DNA of 33,471 nt. Source: Chitinophagaceae bacterium UBA5175 (lineage in GTDB: Bacteria; Bacteroidota; Bacteroidia; Chitinophagales; Chitinophagaceae). The notes under the pieces were generated by a model. That model worked only from the letters and a program-made list of their open reading frames with translations. It was not told the DNA's origin and searched no databases. Below, in pieces: positions 25,610 through 32,578 of the stretch. The stretch spans positions 1-33,471 of the forward strand of contig DHWT01000018.1 of assembly GCA_002413325.1 (NCBI GenBank), in the 5' to 3' direction. Position numbers and translations under genes: made by a program. Position 1 is the first letter of the stretch; each line of letters begins with the position of its first letter.

Positions 25610-26782
25610 ATGCTCATGGATCATCAGCAGAAGAAAAGGATTGCTATTTTTGGTTCCACCGGATCGGTGGGAACCCAGGCCCTGGAGGTTATTGCCGCCA
25701 ACCCGGAATTATTTTCGGCAGAGATTCTCACGGCCCAGCAAAATGAAGAACTCCTCATTAAACAGGCCCTGAAATTCCTTCCGGATATCGTGGTCATCGG
25801 GGATGAAACCAAATATCAATCCGTTAAACAGGCGCTGGCCGCGCAACCCATCAAAGTATTTGCTGGTGAGAAAGCCCTTACAGAAGTGGCCGCGATGGAG
25901 AGTTATGATGTGATGATGGCAGCCATTGTGGGGTTTGCGGGACTGATGCCGACACTCACTGCCATCGAAAAAGGGAAAACCATTGCCCTGGCCAATAAGG
26001 AAACCCTGGTGGTGGCCGGGGATATCGTGATGCGCAAAGCGGTGGAAAACCGGTCGCCCATTATCCCGGTGGATTCAGAACATTCCGCCATCTTCCAGTG
26101 CCTGCTGGGTGAAACCCGCAACCGCATTGAAAAAATAATACTTACAGCTTCCGGCGGCCCCTTTCTGGGCAAGAAGCCGAATTTCCTGGTAAATGTGAAA
26201 AGAGACCATGCACTGCAGCATCCGAACTGGTCCATGGGCGCAAAAATTTCCATTGATTCTGCTACGCTCATGAACAAAGGTCTGGAAATGATCGAAGCGA
26301 AATGGTTGTTCAACCTGCTGCCGCATCAGATTCAGGTGGTGATCCACGCCCAAAGTATCATCCACAGTATGGTACAGTTTGAGGACGGAAGCATTAAGGC
26401 CCAGCTGGGCCTTCCCGATATGAAACTGCCGATCCAGTATGCCCTGGGATTTCCGCTCCGGCTTCCGAATAATATGCCGAGATATGCGTTTAATAAACCG
26501 GACAAATTAACGTTTGAAGAACCGGACATAAAAACCTTCCGTAATTTACAACTGGCCAAAGAATCACTGGCCCGTGGCGGCAATGCCGGATGTGTGCTGA
26601 ATGCAGCCAATGAAATAGCGGTGTACGCGTTTCTGAAGAACCGTATCGGCTTCCTGGATATGACGGATCTGATAGAAAAAACGATACAGAAAATACCCTT
26701 TGTGGAGCAGCCGACGCTGGAAGATTATTTTGAAAGCGATGGCGAGGCGCGTAACTTTGCGGCTTCTTTAATTAAACTGTAA
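25610..26782 (+). CDS. dxr: 1-deoxy-D-xylulose 5-phosphate reductoisomerase
   Basis: A 390-residue enzyme of the MEP isoprenoid pathway, converting DXP to MEP with NADPH and a divalent metal in the cytoplasm. Family blocks are complete: the nucleotide-binding IAIFGSTGSVGTQALEVI (about 11-28), ALANKETLVVAGD, the metal and substrate loop PVDSEHSAIFQCL, ASGGPF, HPNWSMGAKISIDSATLMNKGLEMIEAKWLF, and NAANEIAVYAFL. Two in-frame ATGs (25610 and 25616) are equally possible starts. The next gene, rseP, follows after 49 bases. The dxr-rseP order is common in bacteria. Confidence 0.97.
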   Translation: MLMDHQQKKRIAIFGSTGSVGTQALEVIAANPELFSAEILTAQQNEELLIKQALKFLPDIVVIGDETKYQSVKQALAAQPIKVFAGEKALTEVAAMESYDVMMAAIVGFAGLMPTLTAIEKGKTIALANKETLVVAGDIVMRKAVENRSPIIPVDSEHSAIFQCLLGETRNRIEKIILTASGGPFLGKKPNFLVNVKRDHALQHPNWSMGAKISIDSATLMNKGLEMIEAKWLFNLLPHQIQVVIHAQSIIHSMVQFEDGSIKAQLGLPDMKLPIQYALGFPLRLPNNMPRYAFNKPDKLTFEEPDIKTFRNLQLAKESLARGGNAGCVLNAANEIAVYAFLKNRIGFLDMTDLIEKTIQKIPFVEQPTLEDYFESDGEARNFAASLIKL

Positions 26783-26831
26783 AATCCCGGCAGGCATCAC
26801 GTGAACGCGGACTGCGGCTGATCAATGTGCA

Positions 26832-28223
26832 ATGAATAATACCTCCCTATTGCTGGCGATCGACTGGGCAAATGCCGGCACCAAAGCCGCCCAGCTGATC
26901 CTTTCCTTATCCCTGATCGTTATCGTACACGAGTTTGGTCATTTTCTCCCCTCCAAACTTTTCAAATGCCGGGTGGAAAAATTCTTTTTGTTTTTTGATC
27001 CCTGGTTTGCACTGGTAAAGAAAAAGATCGGCGATACCGTATATGGTATCGGCTGGCTTCCGCTCGGCGGATATGTTAAAATTGCGGGTATGGTGGATGA
27101 GAGCATGGACAAGGAGCAGATGAACCAGCCTCCGCAGCCCTGGGAATTCAGGAGTAAACCGGCATGGCAGCGCCTGATCATCATGGTCGGAGGCGTAACC
27201 ATGAATATCTTACTGGCCTTTTTCATCTACGCCATGATCCTGTATGCCTGGGGACAGAAAAAAGTGCCCATGGACGGACTGACCTATGGTGTGGAAGTTT
27301 CCGACAGCCTGATGTACCATATCGGGTTCCGGGATGGCGATAAAATTGTTTCCGTGAACGGGTCCCCGGTTGATTATTTCGATGACCTGCCGAAAAAAAT
27401 TCTGCTTGGGGGTGGAGGTCACGTGGATATTATCCGGGATGGTGTTCACGAGACCATTGATTTACCGGAGGCATTGATTGGAAAACTCGTGGAGAGAAAA
27501 AAGAACAGCCCGGTATTGTTCCTTCCCAGGGTACCTATTTATGCGGATATCATACCGGATTCGACCAATGCATACAAAGCGGGGCTCAGACACATGGATC
27601 AGATCACGAGTGTGGATGGCATCTCTACACCTTTTTATGATGAACTAAGAAAAGCACTCAGAGCGCATAAAGGACAGCAGGTAGACCTGACCGTGGAAAG
27701 AAAAGGAGCGGTGGATACCCTGCATGTACTGGTTACTGAAGAAGGCACCATCGGATTTTACAGGCTTCTTGATTTTCAGTCACTGGACAGTATGAAACTG
27801 ATAAGGATAGAAAAAACTGATTATGGTTTTTTTGCTTCGTTTCCTGCCGGCGTCCACCTGGCCATTGAAACACTGAGTAACTATATTGACCAGTTCAAAA
27901 AAATACTGTCTCCCAAAACAGAAGCATACAAAGGAGTCGGTGGTTTCAAATCCATGGGATCCATATTCCCTTCCATGTGGGACTGGCAGTCGTTCTGGAC
28001 CATCACCGCATTTTTTTCCATTGCCCTGGCTTTCATGAATATCCTGCCCATACCGGCCCTCGACGGCGGTCATGTGCTCTTCACCCTGCTGGAAATGATC
28101 ACGGGACGCAAACCCAGCCAGAAGCTGCTCGAATATGCGCAGATCGTGGGTATGGTGCTCCTGCTCGGCCTCATGATCTATGTGAACGGGAACGACTGGT
28201 TCGGATGGGGGAAGGGGAAGTAA
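26832..28223 (+). CDS. rseP: RIP metalloprotease RseP (site-2 protease)
   Basis: A 463-residue intramembrane zinc protease. The active site H33-E-F-G-H37 sits in the first membrane segment, and the third ligand is in LPIPALDGGHVLF (D411), in the third segment from the end. Between them lie two PDZ-like domains (about 150-230 and 230-310, with YHIGFRDGDKIVSVNGSPV and AYKAGLRHMDQITSVDGI). It cuts membrane-anchored anti-sigma factors or signal peptide remnants after a first extracellular cut. It follows dxr in the same direction. No sigma or anti-sigma gene is nearby in this window. Confidence 0.96.
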   Translation: MNNTSLLLAIDWANAGTKAAQLILSLSLIVIVHEFGHFLPSKLFKCRVEKFFLFFDPWFALVKKKIGDTVYGIGWLPLGGYVKIAGMVDESMDKEQMNQPPQPWEFRSKPAWQRLIIMVGGVTMNILLAFFIYAMILYAWGQKKVPMDGLTYGVEVSDSLMYHIGFRDGDKIVSVNGSPVDYFDDLPKKILLGGGGHVDIIRDGVHETIDLPEALIGKLVERKKNSPVLFLPRVPIYADIIPDSTNAYKAGLRHMDQITSVDGISTPFYDELRKALRAHKGQQVDLTVERKGAVDTLHVLVTEEGTIGFYRLLDFQSLDSMKLIRIEKTDYGFFASFPAGVHLAIETLSNYIDQFKKILSPKTEAYKGVGGFKSMGSIFPSMWDWQSFWTITAFFSIALAFMNILPIPALDGGHVLFTLLEMITGRKPSQKLLEYAQIVGMVLLLGLMIYVNGNDWFGWGKGK

Positions 28224-28317
28224 GCCTGTAACCTTTGATTTTCAAAATGCAATGTATCAGAGGTATTTTAACAATTTCCGTTACCCGGCTGCTGGCTGTA
28301 AAGCAGGAAAAATTCAT

Positions 28318-28325
28318 TAAATTTG
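28318..28325 (+). promoter_or_regulatory. -7 promoter element of ssrA
   Basis: TAAATTTG, an exact TAnnTTTG match, 15 bases before the mature 5' end of the tmRNA. A short leader would be removed by RNase P. Confidence 0.6.
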
Positions 28326-28339
28326 CAGGTTCATGTATC

Positions 28340-28707
28340 GGGGGTGCCTGGTATTGACAGCGTAGATCTTTGAAAGTATAAGCATGTCGTGCGTTGGATA
28401 ATTAGCACGTAAATCTGAATATTCAAATCTCAAATGGCAATACACAGTATGCCATGGCTGCCTAATCAGTGATTAAGTAGTCATTTGGGCCGTGTGGCAG
28501 GTTCGCCTGTTACCAAGCTGCACCGCCGACTAAAAACAAAAGAGGATGCTGTTCAGGAAGGCTGTGACCTGAACTTAAGACGATTCAGCTAAGGGAAGGA
28601 TTGGTTTGTTGCTGCCCGGTCCTGCCCCGACAACCAATCAGCAAATAAACATGTAGAAAGCTTTTGAAGGATATGTTTGGACAGGAGTTCGATTCTCCTC
28701 ACCTCCA
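28340..28707 (+). ncRNA. ssrA: transfer-messenger RNA (tmRNA)
   Basis: About 368 bases that rescue stalled ribosomes. The acceptor stem pairs GGGGGTG (28340-28346) with CACCTCC (28700-28706), with one G-U pair and discriminator A at 28707. CCA is not encoded. The tRNA-like 3' part has a T arm AGGAG-TTCGATT-CTCCT, and the 5' part has the typical GCCTGGTATTGACAG. The tag reading frame runs 28436-28465: GGC resume codon to TAA, encoding GNTQYAMAA. The YAMAA ending fits Bacteroidota tags recognised by ClpXP-type proteases. It is a one-piece tmRNA, not permuted. A terminator follows at 28737. Confidence 0.96.
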
Positions 28708-28736
28708 CTTTTTAGTTAGTTGAATAGGTGCAGAAA

Positions 28737-28774
28737 GCTCGTGAAACGCAGTGTTTACGGGCTTTTTGCTTTTT
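28737..28774 (+). terminator. intrinsic terminator of ssrA
   Basis: Stem GCTCGTgAAAC / GTTTACGGGC (28737-28762, one bulged G and one G-U pair) followed by TTTTTGCTTTTT. It lies 30 bases past the mature tmRNA end. Confidence 0.82.
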
Positions 28775-29130
28775 AGACCCGCCGGATTTCACCGAAATAC
28801 AGCTTTGTTGAGGTGTAAAATTCGATGATTGTAGTTTTTTTAATTCGACTATCGGTGAATCTTATGCAAGAAATTGAATGTGCAGTTATAAAACTTACTT
28901 AAGTCCTGATTTTGCCCAGTTGGGTTTGTAAACTGCCCGGTTTATATAGGGCCGGTACAATTTTTTTAGTATCAGGATTCAGAAAATGAAAGATATCTTA
29001 TTTTTAATATAGCGAATTAATGGCAAAAAGTAGGATGCATGACGGGTTTACTTCACTTTCGAAGTTCAAAAGCCGCAAATCGGGAATGTCCATGTCCAAA
29101 TTATGATTTAACCTTAAGAGGCTTAGAAGT
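28775..29130 (+). other. 356-base gene-free, AT-rich stretch between ssrA and the modE-like gene
   Basis: No frame with family-like content, no tRNA, and no recognisable riboswitch was found. It is visibly more AT-rich than the DNA upstream of ssrA. It marks the change from conserved housekeeping genes to an accessory-looking region. The modE-like promoter must lie here but no exact TAnnTTTG was found near the start. Confidence 0.6.
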
Positions 29131-29505
29131 ATGTCGAAATCGATTAAGCATATATTCAAAGAAACAGGTTCTTATAAGGTAAACGGAAGTTTATGGATAG
29201 ACTTTGGTGAGAATCATTTTTTCGGACCAGGCCGTGCAGAATTACTAGAGCGTATTGATCAAACCGGCTCCATCAACCAGGCTGCAAAACAGATGAGCAT
29301 GTCATATAAAAAAGCATGGGAGATGATCACCATGCTTAATACACAAGCCAGACGGCCACTTGTTATTCTTCATGTCGGCGGAGAAAGAGGCGGAGGGTCT
29401 AAGATTACAAAGGAAGCGAAGGAGTTGATAGCTTTTCATCGTCTCCTCAGGGAGCGGTTTACAGCTTTCCTGGAAAAGGAAACAAGAAACCTTGAGGAAC
29501 TCTGA
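29131..29505 (+). CDS. ModE-like winged-helix regulator lacking the molybdate-binding domain
   Basis: A 124-residue protein that matches the DNA-binding N-terminal domain of ModE. It has FFGPGRAELLERIDQTGSINQAAKQMSMSYKKAWEMITMLN (winged helix-turn-helix, about 30-70), then the wing ILHVGGERGGGSKITKEAKELIAFHRLL (about 80-107), with the GG-rGGGs turn and T-x-x-G-like helix of ModE. Classic ModE continues with TOBE/molbindin domains that bind molybdate; here the protein ends at residue 124, so molybdenum sensing must be absent, indirect or supplied by another protein. No mod transporter is in the window. A ModE-type palindrome lies 31 bases beyond its stop, before the next gene. Confidence 0.88.
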   Translation: MSKSIKHIFKETGSYKVNGSLWIDFGENHFFGPGRAELLERIDQTGSINQAAKQMSMSYKKAWEMITMLNTQARRPLVILHVGGERGGGSKITKEAKELIAFHRLLRERFTAFLEKETRNLEEL

Positions 29506-29536
29506 TTCTATGCGGGGTAATTATTTTTTTTAAAAC

Positions 29537-29560
29537 CGTTATATATTGTAAAATATAACG
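29537..29560. promoter_or_regulatory. candidate ModE-type operator
   Basis: Perfect palindrome CGTTATAT-N8-ATATAACG (24 bases). Half-site sequence and 8-8-8 spacing resemble the known E. coli ModE operator (CGTTATAT...ATAACG type, recalled from knowledge). It lies between the modE-like stop and the outer-membrane gene, 40 bases before that gene's ATG, where it would control its transcription. Confidence 0.62.
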
Positions 29561-29600
29561 ATATTCTGATCGCAATTTTTTTAATCTTTAAAAGCCGGTT

Positions 29601-30143
29601 ATGAAAAAAGGGGTACTCGCCACGCTGCTTTTTGTTTATTTAGCAGCATCAGGACACTTATATGCACAATCCCAGGCACCGGCATCTACTCCAAATTATC
29701 CTTTTGTTAAGGGCTACATGAGTTTTATTATTCCATGGGTGAAGCTCGATAAAAATCAGGCCACCTGGGAATTCCAGGATGCCACTACTATTGGTTTCCC
29801 TGTCGGCTTGAATGTCTATTATAGTAACACATTTGGTTTTAGCTTCGAAATTACCCCATCGGTGCAATGGTCCCAACCTTCAGGGAAGCCAGGTACATCG
29901 AAAACAAATAACCTGCTGTTTGATCCGGGCCCGATTTTCCGTTTTAAAAATGGATTCAATATTATACCCCGGCTGGCATTTGAAACCCAGGGCCGTTATG
30001 GATTAACGCCCGTCTTTAACAAGATATATGCGAGGACAAAAGATGTGGATTATTGGTTCTCCCTTTCGCTGCCTGTTCGATTTGGAAATAACGAGCCTGC
30101 ATCTGTCGGATTGAACTTGCAGATTGGGTTTACTTTTAATTGA
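29601..30143 (+). CDS. small outer-membrane beta-barrel protein
   Basis: A 180-residue exported protein with a signal peptide (MKKGVLATLLFVYLAASGHL, cleavage near YAQ). The mature part alternates amphipathic strands and short turns (GFPVGLNVYYSNTFGFSFEITPSVQW, GPIFRFKNGFNIIPRLAFETQGRYG, YWFSLSLPVRFG). It ends in SVGLNLQIGFTFN, with a terminal aromatic residue two from the end as expected for BAM-assembled barrels. Around eight strands are likely. No specific family is recognised. The ModE-type palindrome upstream suggests regulation by the adjacent ModE-like protein, so an oxyanion- or metal-related envelope role is possible but only inferred. Confidence 0.72.
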   Translation: MKKGVLATLLFVYLAASGHLYAQSQAPASTPNYPFVKGYMSFIIPWVKLDKNQATWEFQDATTIGFPVGLNVYYSNTFGFSFEITPSVQWSQPSGKPGTSKTNNLLFDPGPIFRFKNGFNIIPRLAFETQGRYGLTPVFNKIYARTKDVDYWFSLSLPVRFGNNEPASVGLNLQIGFTFN

Positions 30144-30322
30144 TCTGGTTAAAAACCGTATGTCGATATCGAAAGTTTTTAATTCATTGATTAAAGTGAT
30201 ACACTAACATAGTTTATTTGTAAATTTATAATAAATGCATAGGTTGTTAAAAATTCATAATGAACACTATACCTGTTACACCCGGAAGAGTGATCTCATT
30301 GAATATATAATAAGCACACTTT

Positions 30323-31156
30323 ATGTTAAAAAGGCCCTGCCAAATATTTCTTTTTTTCCTTTGTTATGCTGCAATTGATGGCTGTCATTCGACTCCGGAA
30401 AAAGGAGTAATACACTTTGAATTAGTAAACGCAGATGCTGCGAATGATAGTTTATCAGTTCATGTGGCTGATTACAAGGAAGATTTTACCCAATGGAAAG
30501 CCGTTTATGAACAATGTATGCATGATACGCTTTTTCCCGATGCATTTTACCTGGGACTGCAGACCAATCTGGGTATAGGAAGTATTAGTAATCAAATTGA
30601 GCAAAATATAAATAAGCAAATAACTGTATTAGACACTTCGGCCAAAGGTCATATATTGGATATAATCGCGGTAAATAACTCGGCCAATTGTTTTTCTAAA
30701 ATCAACCTGAATAAAAACCTGCAGGATAGTTTTTATAACGAATTAATCAGGAGCTTAAAAAATTCCGGGGAGTACAAATATTTATCCGACCTGGTGGATA
30801 CGAATCGGATTACCTTCCGGATCAGCACCCTGATTGACTATTCAATCAGACCTGACACCCTGGTTCATATACTTCAGCGAACAAATGATTCCTCATTGCT
30901 TTACTTCAAACAGATATTAACGACGCCTGGAAATGTATTGCTGGTTCGGGCGGGTATGATTTTTGGCTTTTACTCTGAATTTCACCTGAAAAGGAAACTT
31001 AGTTCAGAGGAAGTAGGAAAATTTAAGAATGAAGTTAATTTTAAATCAGGTGATCATGGGGAAAATGGCAGCATCAAATTGCTGGCTAATCAAAATTTAC
31101 AGGTGCTCATCAATAAAAATTATACGGTGTTCGGACAGTTTTATTTATTCAAATAA
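30323..31156 (+). CDS. lipoprotein of unknown function
   Basis: I do not recognise a family. The protein has 277 residues. The N-terminus MLKRPCQIFLFFLCYAAIDG-C is a lipoprotein signal with the lipidated Cys at about 21, so it is anchored in the inner or outer membrane. The remainder is soluble, charged and mixed alpha/beta, without Cys pairs or catalytic motifs. It has a central phrase RTNDSSLLYFKQILTTPGNVLLVRAGMIFGFYSEFH. It is AT-rich compared with genes upstream of ssrA. No exact promoter was seen; a TTG near 30187 and TAGTTT at 30210 form a weak pair. It is convergent with the next gene, 40 bases apart. Confidence 0.65.
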   Translation: MLKRPCQIFLFFLCYAAIDGCHSTPEKGVIHFELVNADAANDSLSVHVADYKEDFTQWKAVYEQCMHDTLFPDAFYLGLQTNLGIGSISNQIEQNINKQITVLDTSAKGHILDIIAVNNSANCFSKINLNKNLQDSFYNELIRSLKNSGEYKYLSDLVDTNRITFRISTLIDYSIRPDTLVHILQRTNDSSLLYFKQILTTPGNVLLVRAGMIFGFYSEFHLKRKLSSEEVGKFKNEVNFKSGDHGENGSIKLLANQNLQVLINKNYTVFGQFYLFK

Positions 31157-31196
31157 GACGAATGAAAACGGTAAGTCGCCGGTATTCTAAATTCAG

Positions 31197-31721
31197 TTAT
31201 TGTTTTTTCGTATTCATCCTGTCAGATGGATAAATCGGGTAATTGCTTCTTTCTATTCCAATGCTGCCAGATATGGAAAATGTTTTTGCGTCGTTTATGT
31301 ACATCAGACCGATATCTACTCCCGTATTCATACCTAAACCGTAGGCGTTTGACAGGCTGCTGCCCGGATAGGATTTATATATCAGGGGATCTGAAAAGGA
31401 ACGGCTGAAGGAAAAAAAAGCGGGCGCTGCAGAAACACCCGCAAAAGCTACCAGATTATTATTCAACTGACGATTCATCTGAAGTCCCAAAGGTGCCGAT
31501 ATCATGGTGAAATGGACTCCGTTGAAAAAACCAAAACCGGCAGAGAGGCCGCTGTATTTGCTGAAAAACCATTTCTGATTTATATGACTACTGTCACCTG
31601 CCGGATGATAGGCGGGGAATGCCTGCCACTGGTTATAATTCATGCTGCCGACCGGCAAATAAACCTGGGCTTTAGGCGAAAAGAAAGATATCGATGCAAA
31701 CAGTAAAAAGATGATACGCAT
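31197..31721 (-). CDS. small secreted outer-membrane-like protein
   Basis: The protein has 174 residues with a signal peptide (MRIIFLLFASISFFSPKAQV). The mature sequence is made of amphipathic strands and Gly/Ser/Asn turns (SKYSGLSAGFGFFNGVHFTMISAPLGLQMNRQL, NNLVAFAGVSAAPAFFSFSRSF, SNAYGLGMNTGVDIGLMYI, KTFSISGSIGIERSN). These are typical of small outer-membrane barrels of Bacteroidota and vaguely like the PorP/SprF group, but much shorter. The C-terminus is not a clean barrel ending (PSDRMNTKKQ), so it may be a fragment or an unusual family. Function unknown. Confidence 0.6.
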   Translation of the reverse strand: MRIIFLLFASISFFSPKAQVYLPVGSMNYNQWQAFPAYHPAGDSSHINQKWFFSKYSGLSAGFGFFNGVHFTMISAPLGLQMNRQLNNNLVAFAGVSAAPAFFSFSRSFSDPLIYKSYPGSSLSNAYGLGMNTGVDIGLMYINDAKTFSISGSIGIERSNYPIYPSDRMNTKKQ

Positions 31722-31789
31722 CCCGATCTATTATTTTATAAAAATACAGGTTTGTAACCCATCCTGAAAATTCAATAAAATTAAGAAGA

Positions 31790-31834
31790 CAGGATCTGTA
31801 TCCGGTAAGGATACAGATCCTGTATCCTTACCGG
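31790..31834. repeat. two overlapping, mutually exclusive perfect hairpins
   Basis: Hairpin A: CAGGATCTGTATCC (31790-31803) pairs with GGATACAGATCCTG (31809-31822), loop GGTAA. Hairpin B: CCGGTAAGGATACAG (31802-31816) pairs with CTGTATCCTTACCGG (31820-31834), loop ATC. Both are perfect and share GGATACAG, so only one can form at a time. There is no U-run, so neither is a classic terminator. The element lies upstream of the minus-strand gene at 31721 and beyond the HigA remnant. Confidence 0.8.
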
Positions 31835-31979
31835 ACCGGATCATAGGCTCAGGCAATGGTTGAAACGGACCAAAATCGCTACTCTCCGGGACGCACGTAA
31901 CTACCTTTACGTCAGTATTCCCCTGATTCTATACGGCTATTTACTTGCCCTTTAATATGGCTTTTCTTCTGGATTCTTT

Positions 31980-32349
31980 GTACATTAATTGGATATGTCT
32001 TTGAGAGTTCTTCGGGAAACTCCGATTGGGTCCCAAAAAACCCTGAATGAATATTGAAGTAATATCTAAAGAACCCGCAAGAGGCGACCGGCGAAATTGG
32101 GGGGTAATTTTCAAATGCCAGGATTACGGGCAAACCTCAGAAGTGCCAGCAGCTATCCGGTTGGGTCTTTATTCTTTGAAGATCCCCGCCATACAGTTTT
32201 GCCTGCCTTTGCTCAAAATCCCTGATCAGAATCCTGAGCAGGAGGAGTTCATCATTTTCACCGGAACCCGGTATCAGGTCATTTAATTCTTTTTCGCGGC
32301 GTAGGGCTTTTCCATATTGTGATTTTGTTATAATTGCATTCCATTTCAT
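31980..32349 (-). pseudogene. decayed HigA-type antitoxin (COG5499-like)
   Basis: The first 70 codons from the ATG at 32349 read as the N-terminal part of HigA-type antitoxins: MKWNAIITKSQYGKALRREK, then a PGSGENDELLLLRILIRDFEQR stretch that matches the usual PGTPEGDELELLVxLIEDYE pattern. A TGA at 32137-32139 then interrupts the frame where the helix-turn-helix should begin. Beyond it the same frame contains FFRYYFNIHSGFFGTQSEF, similar to the family's closing L-x-x-YFNIPAExFL phrase. The stretch between shows family-like scraps in other frames (GTSEV), so at least one stop and probably frameshifts have broken the gene. No convincing HigB toxin was found upstream (32350-32578). Confidence 0.5.
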
Positions 32350-32578
32350 AATGCAGGATTTAAAATGAAAAACCGGTTCCCATGTTTAGGGTAAAGACAA
32401 GGGGTTGGACGGATTGTTGCATCAAATGGTTACACCCAAAGCATAATAATTTTACCGGATTGTCAGATCGTTTCGCTTATCTGGACTTTTTTCCCGTTTA
32501 TATCCGATATCAAAAATTCATTATTCATATCTTCATGATCCTGTTTCTTCTTATTGTTAATCACCTTAAAGCTTTTTT
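32350..32578 (+). other. gene-free stretch upstream of the PIG-L gene
   Basis: No supported gene. It must contain the leader and promoter of the following deacetylase and any remains of the toxin partner of the decayed antitoxin, but I could identify neither. A 66-codon plus-strand frame (32382-32582) has no family-like content. Confidence 0.5.

Noticed and set aside
28660..28710. A tRNA gene suggested by the T arm and acceptor-like 3' end
   Set aside because: There is no D arm or anticodon arm directly upstream. The 5' acceptor strand is 360 bases away, and the whole forms a tmRNA.
28775..29130. A molybdenum cofactor riboswitch upstream of the modE-like gene
   Set aside because: No conserved multi-stem arrangement could be recognised by eye; the region is simply AT-rich.
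32350..32470. HigB toxin remnant upstream of the decayed HigA
   Set aside because: A short stretch reading FDATI is reminiscent of a HigB ending but too short and out of context to support a call.
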